A stretch of 64,000 nucleotides of DNA, from positions 62,001 through 126,000 of the forward strand of contig CALFMN010000021.1 of NCBI GenBank assembly GCA_937879875.1, written 5' to 3'. Below the pieces are notes generated by a model. That model had not been told where the DNA came from and did no database searches. It saw only the letters and a list, made by a program, of their open reading frames with translations. This DNA is from an uncultured Chloroflexota bacterium. GTDB taxonomy: Bacteria; Chloroflexota; Dehalococcoidia; CAUJGQ01. Position numbers and translations under genes: made by a program. Of the stretch, positions 1-8,687 are shown one piece after another; the stretch's first letter is position 1; each line of letters begins with the position of its first letter.

Positions 1-129
1 AGAAAAGTGTTCCGGGCTGTACGCGTCGTGTGAAGTGTGTCCTTGATCCGCTGATGTACCCTTCGTACTGTTGAGATCTGCCGAAGATCAGGCAGTTTGC
101 GGCAGCGGTACGCGCCGCCTGGAGGAATC

Positions 130-1776
130 GTGAGCGACCCGCCGGCTCCGGACAGCGCGATTCGCAGCGACCCGGGCCGCGTCCGCAGCAACAATGAGGA
201 CGCGGTCGGTGGGTTCGAGCCGGCCGATCGCGCCCTGCGCGCCGAGCGCGGCTGTCTCTATGTCGTCGCCGACGGCATGGGCGGCCATGCGGCGGGCGAG
301 GTCGCCTCCAACTACGCCGTCGCCGCGATTCTGCGCGAATACTTCATGCAGCCGTGGGAAGGCATGGAGCCCTCGTTGCGGGCGGCCATCGCCGCCGCCA
401 ATACGGCGATCCATGAAGAGAGCGACGCGCCCGGCGAGCATCAGGGCATGGGCAGCACGGTCGTGGCGGCGGCGGTGCTGGGCGACCGTGCCGTCATCGC
501 CAACGTGGGCGACAGCCGCGCCTACCTGCTGCATGACGGCCAACTGCGGCAGGTGAGCCTCGACCACAGCTGGGTAGCGGAGCGCGTGGCGATCGGCCTG
601 CTCACGCCCGAGGAGGCCGCGGCCCACCCCGGCAAGAACGTCCTCACCCGCAACCTGGGCTTCAGCCCGCAGGCCGAGCCGAGTGTGGCCGAGATCGCCG
701 TGCAGGCCGGCGATCGGTTGCTGCTCTGCAGCGACGGCCTCAGCGGCCCGCTGACCGAGGAGAAGCTGCATGAGCTGCTCGGCGCAGGCGATGCCGAGCA
801 GGCAGCGGCGGCGTTGATCGCGGCGGCAAACGAGGCGGGCGGGCCGGACAACATCGGCGTGGTTGTCGTGGCGCCGGGCGCAAAACGCGCGCGGGCGCCG
901 CAAGGAACGCTGGCGGCGCTGCATCCGCCGTCGTGGCAACCCCCGCCGCCGGAGCCGCTGCCGGAGCTGCAGCCGGCGACGGACGTGTCGGCGGAGCCGC
1001 CGCCGCTGCCGCCGGAGCCACTGCCGCTGCCGGCCGCGCCGTCGCGGAAACTGCCACCGCGACTCTTCATCGGAGCTATCGCCGCTGTCGTGCTCTTGGG
1101 CGTGCTGACGGCGGGCGGCATCGCCGTGGCGGGCCGCGGCAGCACCAGCCGCAAGCCAGCGGCGGCGGTAGTGGCGGCGACGAGCGCTCCCGCGGCCACC
1201 GCGCCGGCCGCCAGCGCCACGGCAACGCCCGCGGCGACGGCCACGCCCGCCGCCGCGGCGACCACGGTGTCCGTGCTTGCCGCGCCCGTGTCCCCTGCCA
1301 GCCCGACGCCGCCGGCCGTGACGCCCGCGGCCACGCCCGGCGCGGCGCCCACAAGCCCCGGAGATAGCCGCGGGCCGGGCGGCAGTAGCGGCAGCACCAC
1401 CAGCGGCTCGGCGCCGGCGCCACGCACGGGCGGCGGCACCAGCGGCTCGACGGGCGGCGGCCTGAGCAGCGGTGGCACCCTGGGCGGTGTGCCGGGAGCG
1501 ACCCCGTCGGTCGTCTATCAAGCGCGCGCGGGCGACACACTGGGGAGTCTGTGGCAGAGCTGCTACACGGCGGCGTTTCCGGACATTCTCGTGTTTGCCC
1601 AGGTCGCAGCCGCGCTGAACGAGCGCGGCCTCGATCTGAATAACCTGCGTGCCGGCGATCAGGTCACGCTGCCCGGCGGCTGGTCCGGCGCCGGCTGCCC
1701 GCTGACAGGCTCGCCGACGGCGCCTGCTGGCCCGCCGCCGCGCCTGAACCCTGGTGTTCTGCCCCGGCCGTTCTAG
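130..1776 (+). CDS. PP2C-family protein phosphatase, membrane-anchored, LysM-like C-terminus
   Basis: This is a Ser/Thr phosphatase of the bacterial PP2C (PrpC/Stp) type, 548 residues. The catalytic domain (about 1-255) shows SDPGRVRSNNEDAVG, the metal motif ADGMGGHAAGE (about 47-57), ANVGDSRAYLL, LLLCSDGLSG and GGPDNIGVVVV, so the metal-binding aspartates are present. A Pro-rich linker precedes one membrane helix (about 310-333). An Ala/Thr/Pro/Ser-rich stalk follows, then a segment near 460-515 (ARAGDTLGSLWQSC to RAGDQVTLP) that resembles LysM. The expected topology is a cytoplasmic phosphatase and an external wall-sensing tail. GTG at 130 is chosen because GGAGGA lies 4-5 bases upstream; an in-frame TTG at 97 has no such site. 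No partner kinase is in the window. Confidence 0.9.
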   Translation: MSDPPAPDSAIRSDPGRVRSNNEDAVGGFEPADRALRAERGCLYVVADGMGGHAAGEVASNYAVAAILREYFMQPWEGMEPSLRAAIAAANTAIHEESDAPGEHQGMGSTVVAAAVLGDRAVIANVGDSRAYLLHDGQLRQVSLDHSWVAERVAIGLLTPEEAAAHPGKNVLTRNLGFSPQAEPSVAEIAVQAGDRLLLCSDGLSGPLTEEKLHELLGAGDAEQAAAALIAAANEAGGPDNIGVVVVAPGAKRARAPQGTLAALHPPSWQPPPPEPLPELQPATDVSAEPPPLPPEPLPLPAAPSRKLPPRLFIGAIAAVVLLGVLTAGGIAVAGRGSTSRKPAAAVVAATSAPAATAPAASATATPAATATPAAAATTVSVLAAPVSPASPTPPAVTPAATPGAAPTSPGDSRGPGGSSGSTTSGSAPAPRTGGGTSGSTGGGLSSGGTLGGVPGATPSVVYQARAGDTLGSLWQSCYTAAFPDILVFAQVAAALNERGLDLNNLRAGDQVTLPGGWSGAGCPLTGSPTAPAGPPPRLNPGVLPRPF

Positions 1777-1808
1777 CCGCGCGGATAGCCTCTCGCGCGG
1801 TGGCGTTC

Positions 1809-2027
1809 TCAGTCCGCACGGAAGGGACGGAAGATCGTGCCCGGCTCGTCCGCGTTGCTCAGCGGGTACGCGTAGAGCGCGGACGCGGCGCTGCGCGTGC
1901 GGCGCAGGCTCTCGCGTAGCTGCTCGCGGGCCGCCTCGTCCAGCGGCCCGTGCGTCTGCTCGACCATGCCCAGCATGGCGCTCACGAGCGCTGCCTCTGC
2001 CTCGTCCGCCTGCTGTTCATCGGCCAC
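1809..2027 (-). CDS. Small AtzG/GatC-like protein
   Basis: This is a 72-residue acidic helical protein preceded by GGGAGG eight bases before the ATG. Its tail, YPLSNADEPGTIFRPF, resembles the C-terminal segment of AtzG- and GatC-like small subunits that accompany amidases. No amidase gene is adjacent, so a complex partner is not evident here. The relationship rests on one short motif and is tentative. The gene converges with the PP2C gene. Confidence 0.6.
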   Translation of the reverse strand: MADEQQADEAEAALVSAMLGMVEQTHGPLDEAAREQLRESLRRTRSAASALYAYPLSNADEPGTIFRPFRAD

Positions 2028-2122
2028 GCCACGCCTCCCGCCGGTCCGCGCCGGTCGCCGGAGGCAAGCATAGCGCGAGCACGACGGCGGCGGCTACTGG
2101 CCCGCGGGCGCGGAGGCAGACA

Positions 2123-3313
2123 CTACTGGCACTTGCCGTTTGCCCCTCTGATGCCTAAGCCGCCGCGACTTCCGCAGCCTCCGGAGCCGCTGCCGCTCGG
2201 CACGGCGATTGGTTGCGGCGACGTGGGCGTGGTTGCCACGGCACCGCTAACTCGGCCATCGATGACGCGGGCAAGCGCGACAGCGCGGGCGAGCGTCCCG
2301 GTTCCGAGCACGTCGGCCACATCTACGATCACAGTCACCGTCCCGCGACGGAACACGATCAGGTAATCGTCATAGACGGTGCCAGAGCTACCCTGGAACT
2401 GGTAATAGATCTCATCCTCTTCGTCGCCAATACCCTGCGGCGGAAGCATCTGGACGTTGCTATTACCCGGATCACTTTGCACCGTCCCCAACCAGCCTTG
2501 GACGATCCCACTTGCCATGCTGATCGAGGATTCGACGCGCAGGATGTTGATGACACTGAGGTGTGTGCTGCTTGGGTTTGAGTCACCCCATGCGCCGAGA
2601 TAGCTGGCCAGGGATCCCCCAGAGTTGGTGGTGTCTTCGCTATTGAGCACGTAACCCGGCAGATCGCCTTGTTGCAAGGCGAGGGCTTTGAGGCTGCTTG
2701 AGGTCGTGAGCGTATTGACGTTCGCTGCGGGCGGCGCGGAAGTGGCTGAAGGCGACGCCGACGAAGGGGTCGGACCGCTTCCCACCGTCAAATCCACCTC
2801 CACCTGGGATGCTACCAGTGTGGGCGGGCGAATCGTCTGATTCGCGAAGCGACCATTGACGAGGAAGCGGATCTGGCCGAACGGCTGCCAGCATGCGCCC
2901 ATGCTGGGGTTCAGCGAAACCGTGTAGATGCTTCCGCTATACGGCTGGCTATCGCAAATCTCTCCCATGCTCATCGCTTTCACGAGCGTGCCAGCCGGAG
3001 CATTTTGGCCGTCGATCGTGAGCGAGCCGAAAATCGTGTCGGGAGGCACCAACGGCGCAGCCGGACCGCTGCTACTGCCTCCTGAGGCCTCCCCGCCGTG
3101 CCCGGAGCAGGTGCCAGGTCCGGAGCTGTTACTGGTGGTGCCGTCCGCACACTGCGTCGGTCCCCCGCCATTGCCGGGGTTGGGAATCGTCGCTGCAGCC
3201 GCAGGCCCAACGCTCCCGGTACCGGCGCCGCTGACCACCACCGCAAGGCTGATGACCGCCAGTATGCTGCCGAGGATCGCCGTCAATCGCTTCCTCACGA
3301 CTGTGCTCTCCAT
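2123..3313 (-). CDS. Secreted protein with a DUF3761-like Cys/His motif, unknown role
   Basis: This 396-residue protein starts with a basic stretch and a hydrophobic signal segment (ILGSILAVISLAVVV) ending near AAAA. It is therefore probably exported. Shortly after comes CADGTTSNSSGPGTCSGHGG, which matches the pattern of the DUF3761 family found in small secreted proteins. A Ser/Pro/Ala linker divides an N-terminal part from a C-terminal part of about 180 residues. The C-terminal part (ALQQGDLPGYVLNSEDT to RGTVTVIVDVADVLG) looks like an extracellular alpha/beta domain. The end is Gly/Cys-rich. I do not recognise the full architecture and assign no activity. Confidence 0.75.
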   Translation of the reverse strand: MESTVVRKRLTAILGSILAVISLAVVVSGAGTGSVGPAAAATIPNPGNGGGPTQCADGTTSNSSGPGTCSGHGGEASGGSSSGPAAPLVPPDTIFGSLTIDGQNAPAGTLVKAMSMGEICDSQPYSGSIYTVSLNPSMGACWQPFGQIRFLVNGRFANQTIRPPTLVASQVEVDLTVGSGPTPSSASPSATSAPPAANVNTLTTSSSLKALALQQGDLPGYVLNSEDTTNSGGSLASYLGAWGDSNPSSTHLSVINILRVESSISMASGIVQGWLGTVQSDPGNSNVQMLPPQGIGDEEDEIYYQFQGSSGTVYDDYLIVFRRGTVTVIVDVADVLGTGTLARAVALARVIDGRVSGAVATTPTSPQPIAVPSGSGSGGCGSRGGLGIRGANGKCQ

Positions 3314-3415
3314 CTCTTACCAGACTGCCCACATCCGAAACGTTTGGTGGACAACACGGCGGACACAGCCGTTGCACGCCGGAAAAAATGAGCCGCTAAC
3401 ACCGCAATTGAGCTG

Positions 3416-4222
3416 TTAGCAGAGCAGTGCGATCTGGCCGCTCCCGACGGACACGGCCACGGGCGCCCGCCCACTGGGACAGAGGCCAACCGTCGCGCTG
3501 AACGGCACGCCACCGAAGACTGTCGTCGGCACGGTGACGAACGGCGCGAACGGCACGCCGCCAATAGCCGTGATCGCCACCGGGAAGGCGAAGCCGGGGA
3601 ACTGCGCCAGCACGAAGACCGGCACGCCAATCGCGGTGGTGACGGTTACGGGCACAAAGGCGTTCACGCCGGCGATCGGCTGCACGGGCGCCTGGATGTC
3701 GAGCGCCGTGTACGAGTCGGTCGCGTCGGCGGTGTTGATCAGGTCCACGGCGTTGTAGATGCTGCGCGGCAGGTCCGGCAGCAGCGCGTTGAAAGGCGTA
3801 ATCGTGATGCTGGCGTTGCCGAAGTTGTCAGTGATCAGCGTGCCCTGCTGCACCAGCGTCAGCACGACCGGACTCAGCGCCTTGGGCGCGATCTGCACCT
3901 GCTGCAGGCTGGGCGGCACGTTTTTGCCGGCGCAGGAGAGGTCGCCGCCGGTGAGTGTCAGGCAGGTGAAGATGGCGTAGACCGCGTTGGGCCGCGCCCC
4001 GCCGATCGAGATGCTGATCGTGGCCTGCGCCCCGGTGATCGTCGTGGCGCCGCCGGTGCCCTGGCCGTTGCCGTTGGGGAAGAAGGTTCCCGATGCCAGC
4101 CAGGCGTGCGCCGGCCGCGGCGCACCCACGGCGAGACCCGCCGCCAGCAACACCGCCAGCGCGGCGATCACCGCCAGCGGGCGCGGACATGAAGGGGAGC
4201 GGCGCGGCGCATGCGCGTTCAC
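3416..4222 (-). CDS. Secreted Val/Gly-rich hypothetical protein
   Basis: This 268-residue protein has a clear signal peptide (RPLAVIAALAVLLAAGLAVG) with a likely cut after PAHA. The mature part is rich in Val, Ile, Thr and Gly, with several VPF/VPV repeats and four Cys, and looks like a beta-rich extracellular protein. GTG at 4222 is preferred over the longer open frame (from 4336), because GGAG lies six bases upstream and the signal peptide then sits at the N-terminus. No known family is recognised. Confidence 0.7.
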   Translation of the reverse strand: MNAHAPRRSPSCPRPLAVIAALAVLLAAGLAVGAPRPAHAWLASGTFFPNGNGQGTGGATTITGAQATISISIGGARPNAVYAIFTCLTLTGGDLSCAGKNVPPSLQQVQIAPKALSPVVLTLVQQGTLITDNFGNASITITPFNALLPDLPRSIYNAVDLINTADATDSYTALDIQAPVQPIAGVNAFVPVTVTTAIGVPVFVLAQFPGFAFPVAITAIGGVPFAPFVTVPTTVFGGVPFSATVGLCPSGRAPVAVSVGSGQIALLC

Positions 4223-4345
4223 GGCGAACTCCGTCAGCGGAAATGCTGTTCCGCGTATTCCCTTGCGGGAGGCATGTCTGTTCAAGGATCGGCTACGGCG
4301 GGCCTGATGGCAAGGCCGGCGCGGCGGCAGTGGCATAAGCGCTGA

Positions 4346-6202
4346 TCATAACGGCAGCCGGCCGGCGCCTCGTGCCCGCGCCAGCGCTCCGCTCAGCGCC
4401 GGCACGACCTCCGCCCAGTCGCCGATGATGGTGTAGTCCGCCGCCTTCGCGATCGGCGCCCGCGGGCTGCGGTTGATCGCGACGATCGTGCCCGCTTTCA
4501 GCACGCCGACCATGTGATTGAAGCTGCCGCTGACGCCGACCGCGACGTAGAGCGCTGGCGCGATCGCGCGGCCGGTGAGGCCGACCTGGCGCTGGCGCGG
4601 CAGCCAGCCGAGATCCGTTACCACGCGCGTGGCGCCGATCTCGGCGTGCAGCTCGGCGGCGAGCGCATGGATCGCCGGCAGGTTCTCCGGCCCGCCGACG
4701 CCGCGGCCGACGCCGACCACGATCGCCGCCTCGGTCAGCTCGGAGACATTCGCCCGCGGGTCCGGCCGCGATTCGAGCAGGCGGATGCCGAGCCTGGACG
4801 CGGGCGCGGCGCTGTCCGGTACGTTCGTTGCGTTCGTTGCGTTCATATTGATGATGGGATGCGGCAGCGGCGCCGGCGCGCCGAGCAGACCGGGACGCAC
4901 CGTCGCCAGCGCGGGCGCCGTGGTGCTGTAGACCGGCGCGACAATGTTGCCGCCGAAGGCCGGCTTGAGCATCACCAGCCGGCCCGCTTCGTCCACGCGC
5001 ACGCCGATGCAGTCGCCCGTGAGGCCAAGGCCGAGGCGCGCCGCCAGGCGCGGCGCCAGATCGCGGCCGTCTGCGCTGGCGGGCAGCAGCACGGCGAACG
5101 GCGTCGTCTGCTGAATCGCCCACTGCAGACCCAGGATATGGCGCTCCATCACACGAGTGCCGTCGTCCGCGATGCGCAGCACGCGGTCGGCGCCGTGGGC
5201 CGCCAGCCGCTCGTCGACGCGCTCATCGCCGCCCGACACGACCGCCGCGGTGTGCCCGCCGATCGCGTCGGCGATCTCGCCGGCAGCGCCGAGCAGTTCG
5301 AAGGCCGAGGGCCGCGGCCGGCCGTCGTGCAACTCGGCCCAGACCAGCACGGCCTGTCCGCGCTCCGGCGCGCGCTGGCGGGCGCGCGGAGGCGCTGCGC
5401 CGGCCGGCCGCGCGAAGGCGCCGCGCGCCAGCAGCTTTTCGACCAGCTCTTCGGCCAGGACGGCCGGATCGTCGCCCGTCAGCACATCGCCCAGCCGTTC
5501 GGGCCGCTCCTCGTAGACCTCACCCACCCAGGTCGGCGAGCCGGCCGCGCCGAAGCGCTCGGGCGGTCCGAGATCGGCGGCTGCCAGCGTGGCGATGGCG
5601 CTCTGGTCGATCGCGTCGAGCTGATCCTGCCGCGGCCAGACCTCCTCGCCGATCGCTTCGGACACCGTTACCAGCGCCGGCAGCGGGCACTGCAGGAGAT
5701 CGATTCCGTCGTCGGTCTCGCGCTCGGCGGTGAGCGTGCGCGCCGTTTCGTCGATCTGCATGGCGCGCACGCCGCTGAGGTGCGGGATGCCGAGCAGCTC
5801 GGCCACCTCCGGCCCGACCTGGCCCGTCTCCGAATCGGTGGAGTGCCGCCCGCAGAGGATCAGGTCGTAGCCGCCGGGCCGCAGCGCCGCGGCCAGTGCC
5901 CGCGCCGTGGCGAGCGTGTCGGCGCCGGCAAAGGCGCGGTCGTTCAGATGTAATGCCCGATCCGCGCCGAGCGCCAGCGCCTGTTCAAGGATCTCGCGTG
6001 CCTGCGGCGGCCCCATCGTGACCGCCGTGAGGCCGCCGCCGCGCTCCGCCCGGTAGGCCGCGGCGAAGCCCAGGGCGCGGTTTTCGAACGAGTCCATCAG
6101 CCCGGCCACACCCTCGCGCACGACACGGCGCGTCTCGGGGTCGAAGCGGATGCGGGCGACGTTGGGCACCTGCTTCATGCAGACGGCGAGGGCAAGCGGC
6201 AC
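4346..6202 (-). CDS. Fused electron transfer flavoprotein, beta + alpha subunits (EtfBA)
   Basis: This single 618-residue chain joins EtfB (about 1-250) and EtfA (about 275-618), which are normally separate genes. The EtfB half begins with LALAVCMKQVPNVARIRFD and has ILCGRHSTDSETGQVGPEVA. The EtfA half has AVLVWAELHDGRP and ends in the FAD-binding domain with GVSGSFNHMVGVLKAGTIVA and NRSPRAPIAKAADYTIIGDW, close to the SGAxQH...APIF pattern of EtfA. It would pass electrons from acyl-CoA dehydrogenases or similar enzymes to a quinone oxidoreductase, or take part in bifurcation. No dehydrogenase or EtfQO lies next to it. A Pro/Arg-rich linker (near 265-285) joins the halves. Confidence 0.92.
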   Translation of the reverse strand: MPLALAVCMKQVPNVARIRFDPETRRVVREGVAGLMDSFENRALGFAAAYRAERGGGLTAVTMGPPQAREILEQALALGADRALHLNDRAFAGADTLATARALAAALRPGGYDLILCGRHSTDSETGQVGPEVAELLGIPHLSGVRAMQIDETARTLTAERETDDGIDLLQCPLPALVTVSEAIGEEVWPRQDQLDAIDQSAIATLAAADLGPPERFGAAGSPTWVGEVYEERPERLGDVLTGDDPAVLAEELVEKLLARGAFARPAGAAPPRARQRAPERGQAVLVWAELHDGRPRPSAFELLGAAGEIADAIGGHTAAVVSGGDERVDERLAAHGADRVLRIADDGTRVMERHILGLQWAIQQTTPFAVLLPASADGRDLAPRLAARLGLGLTGDCIGVRVDEAGRLVMLKPAFGGNIVAPVYSTTAPALATVRPGLLGAPAPLPHPIINMNATNATNVPDSAAPASRLGIRLLESRPDPRANVSELTEAAIVVGVGRGVGGPENLPAIHALAAELHAEIGATRVVTDLGWLPRQRQVGLTGRAIAPALYVAVGVSGSFNHMVGVLKAGTIVAINRSPRAPIAKAADYTIIGDWAEVVPALSGALARARGAGRLPL

Positions 6203-6279
6203 GACGGTTGCTCCGGCCTGCGGTGCGTTGGGTGTGCTGCGAGTACGGCGCCCGTCCGCGCGCGGATCTGCCGCGTCGG

Positions 6280-6678
6280 CTAGCTGTTCATGAAGACGCG
6301 CAACTCATCCACCATCAGCCGCGGCAGGAACTGCAAGGAGAGCAGGTTGTTGCCCGAACGCCACTCCCAGCCGACGTGCGGCACACCCGGCCGCGGCGTG
6401 CCGGAGACGACGCGGCCGATCAGGAACTTGCTGTTCGGCGGCTGCATCGCCGTGCCGGAGGGCGGATCGAGGAAGCCGCTGATCGCCACGTCCATGCCGG
6501 TGGCGCTGTGAATGCGGCGCACCAGCTCCGGCTCGTCGTCCAGCTCTTTGCTCGTCGCGCAGATCTGCGGAAACTCGACCACGCCCGGCTCGCGCTCGAG
6601 CAGAAACACGGTTGTGTCGCCCGTGCGCGTACTGATGATGAACAGATGCAGGACGTGCTCGGTCTGGGTTTTGGGCAT
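6280..6678 (-). CDS. Conserved-looking hypothetical protein
   Basis: This 132-residue cytoplasmic protein is not recognised. It opens with a beta-rich segment (HVLHLFIISTRTGDTTVFLLE) followed by helix-forming residues and a further beta-rich half. The arrangement is reminiscent of a Nudix fold, but no Nudix box (GX5EX7REUXEEXGU) is present, so hydrolase activity is not claimed. It ends 77 bases before the start of the upstream-oriented EtfBA gene and may share its transcript. TAAGG lies upstream of the ATG. Confidence 0.6.
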   Translation of the reverse strand: MPKTQTEHVLHLFIISTRTGDTTVFLLEREPGVVEFPQICATSKELDDEPELVRRIHSATGMDVAISGFLDPPSGTAMQPPNSKFLIGRVVSGTPRPGVPHVGWEWRSGNNLLSLQFLPRLMVDELRVFMNS

Positions 6679-6837
6679 GGCGTCAAAACCTTACATCGTC
6701 CGAGGAGCCGCGGCCATGCCGGGCAAGGGCTATCGTAGCGTAGCCGCTGCGCGGTGTCGCGCGCGGAAGCGACCGCAACCCGGGTGCCCGCGTACGCAGC
6801 GCACGTCCGGCCCGAAGCACGCGGGGGCTGCAGCGAG

Positions 6838-7086
6838 CGTCGGGCTGGCGGGGCACCTAACCCTGCTTTGCCTGACGGCAAAGCTGTCCCTTCCCGAGAC
6901 GGGAAAGGGACTTCTGGAGCGTTCCTATCGCCGTGCGACGGCGGCGGGATCACGGTGTCGTCGCGGGACACGCGGCTGGGTTGTCTCCCGTCCGTTTGTG
7001 TGTCCTCTACCCAAACCCTTCCTGTGTCGGGAAGGGACAGGTTTGCCGTCAGGCAAAGCAGGGTTAGGTGCCCCGCCAGCCCGACG
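6838..7086. repeat. Family A inverted-repeat element, copy 1
   Basis: This is a 249-bp intergenic element whose outer ~55 bp are near-perfect inverted repeats (CGTCGGGCTGGCGGGGCACC at the left; its complement at the right). Inside each end is a 20-nt hairpin: gctttgcc-tgac-ggcaaagc at 6865-6884, and a 7-of-8-bp version at about 7040-7059. Next comes a second hairpin, CCCTTCCCGA/CGGGAAAGGG. A central GTGTC...GACAC hairpin lies near 6955-6971. The element has no ORF and abuts the stop codon of the transhydrogenase gene. It fits a MITE-like non-autonomous element or a structured intergenic repeat. Other copies are at 28.1 and 51.7 kb. Confidence 0.85.
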
Positions 7087-7087
7087 T

Positions 7088-8491
7088 TCAGACGGCGAGC
7101 CGGTTGATGCCGTCGAAGGCGGCGACTTTGTACGCTTCGGCAAGAGTGGGATAGTTGAAGACCGTATGCACGAAGTAGTCGATCGGGCCGTGGTTGGCCA
7201 GCACCGCCTGGCCGACGTGCACCAGCTCGCTCGCGCCTTCGCCGATGATATGCACGCCCAGCAGCTCGCGCGTGTAGATGTCGAAGATCAGCTTCAACAT
7301 GCCGGTGGTGTCGCCGATAATCAGGCCGCGGGCGATCTCGCGGTAGAGCGCCTTGCCGACCTCGTACGGCACGCCGGCCGCCGTCAGCTCTTCCTCGGTG
7401 CGGCCCACCATCGAAATCTCCGGAATCGTGTAGATGCCGTAGGGGAAGTGATCCGGGCTGCTGGAGAGCGGCGCGCCGAAGGCGTGACAGGCCGCCAGCC
7501 GGCCCTGCTCCGACGACGTTGAGGCGAGGCTGGGAAAGCCGGTCAGGTCGCCCACGGCGTAGATGTGCGGCACGGCCGTCTGGTACTGCTCGTTGACGGC
7601 GATGCGGCCGCGCGCATCGGCCTCAAGCCCCGCCGCCGGCAAGTTGAGCAGCGCTGTGGCGCCGTCGCGGCCCGCGCAGTAGAGCACGGCTTCGCTGCCG
7701 ATCTGCTTGCCGCTGGCGGTATGGATGCGTACCGAGCCGTCCTCGGCGATCAGGACGCTCTCGACCGTCTCGCCCAGGCGCAGCACCACGCGCTGGTTGC
7801 GCAGGTGATACTCCAGCGTCTCCACGATCTCGCGGTCGACGAAGGGCAGCAGCGTCGGCCGCGCATCGATCAGGGTTACACGCACGCCGAGCGTGGCGAA
7901 GGTCGAGGCATACTCGCAGCCGATCACGCCGGCGCCGACGACGGCCAACGAGCGCGGAATGCGTTCCATCTGCAAAATGCCGTCGCTGTCGAGCACGCGC
8001 TTCTCATCGAAGGCGACCTGTGCGGGCCGCGCCGGCGTGGTGCCCGTGGCGATCACGACCGTTTCCGCCGTGACTTCGCGCCCGCCGCGGTGGCGCTGAT
8101 CCTCGATGTGGACGGTGTGCGGATCGGAGAAGCTGGCCGTGCCGCTCAAAACTTCGATGCCGTTGCGCCGCATCTGGTGGCGAATCACGTCGGCCTCGTG
8201 CTGAATCACGTACTTGCAGCGCGAGAGCAGGTCCGCCATCGTGATCGCGTCTTTGACGGCGTAGCTGTCGCCATAGAAGCCACGCTCGCGGTAGCCGGAG
8301 AGGTAGACCGCGGCCTCGCGCAGCGTCTTGCTCGGAATCGTGCCGGTATTGATGCAGACGCCGCCGAGGTCTTCGCTGCGCTCGACGATGCCGACGTGCT
8401 TCTGCAGCTTGGCGCCCTGCACGGCGGCGCGCTGGCCCGCCGGTCCCGTGCCGATCACCAGCAGATCGTAGTCGCAGCTTGTGGCTTCCAT
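7088..8491 (-). CDS. sthA: Soluble pyridine nucleotide transhydrogenase (SthA type)
   Basis: This is a 467-residue flavoprotein of the pyridine nucleotide-disulfide oxidoreductase family. It has the N-terminal FAD site (DLLVIGTGPAGQRAAVQGAK), the SthA-type segment GGVCINTGTIPSKTLREAAV, the NAD(P) site VVGAGVIGCEYASTFATLGV and the C-terminal dimerisation domain. The second redox Cys of lipoamide dehydrogenase is Thr (CINTGT), as in SthA, so it moves hydride between NADH and NADPH rather than reducing a disulfide. ATG at 8491 is preferred over the longer frame because GGAGG sits five bases upstream and the FAD motif follows at once. Length is normal for SthA. Confidence 0.92.
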   Translation of the reverse strand: MEATSCDYDLLVIGTGPAGQRAAVQGAKLQKHVGIVERSEDLGGVCINTGTIPSKTLREAAVYLSGYRERGFYGDSYAVKDAITMADLLSRCKYVIQHEADVIRHQMRRNGIEVLSGTASFSDPHTVHIEDQRHRGGREVTAETVVIATGTTPARPAQVAFDEKRVLDSDGILQMERIPRSLAVVGAGVIGCEYASTFATLGVRVTLIDARPTLLPFVDREIVETLEYHLRNQRVVLRLGETVESVLIAEDGSVRIHTASGKQIGSEAVLYCAGRDGATALLNLPAAGLEADARGRIAVNEQYQTAVPHIYAVGDLTGFPSLASTSSEQGRLAACHAFGAPLSSSPDHFPYGIYTIPEISMVGRTEEELTAAGVPYEVGKALYREIARGLIIGDTTGMLKLIFDIYTRELLGVHIIGEGASELVHVGQAVLANHGPIDYFVHTVFNYPTLAEAYKVAAFDGINRLAV

Positions 8492-8629
8492 GCCTGCCTC
8501 CGGTCGGGCAGTGCAGGTCCGCCCGGCAGTTCGTTGCTCTATTGCTTCGGGGCTTCGGTATATCAAGTATCGACGCAAGCGGGCGATTCGCGTAGTCGCG
8601 GCTTCTCATCGAATCTCACCGCGGATCAC

Positions 8630-8664
8630 GAAGCCCGGACGGCCGTACGGCGCGTCCGGGCTTC
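8630..8664 (-). terminator. Hairpin downstream of the M23 peptidase gene
   Basis: Twelve perfectly paired bases (GAAGCCCGGACG/CGTCCGGGCTTC) enclose an 11-base loop just beyond the stop of the minus-strand peptidase gene. There is no T-run, so it is a hairpin-only terminator candidate. Confidence 0.6.
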
Positions 8665-8687
8665 TGCCTTCGTGAAGACGTGCGGGC

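Noticed and set aside
88..1521. Long minus-strand open frame opposite the PP2C gene
   Set aside because: It is Arg/Ala/Gly-rich with no domain and is the codon shadow of a GC-rich gene with intact PP2C motifs.
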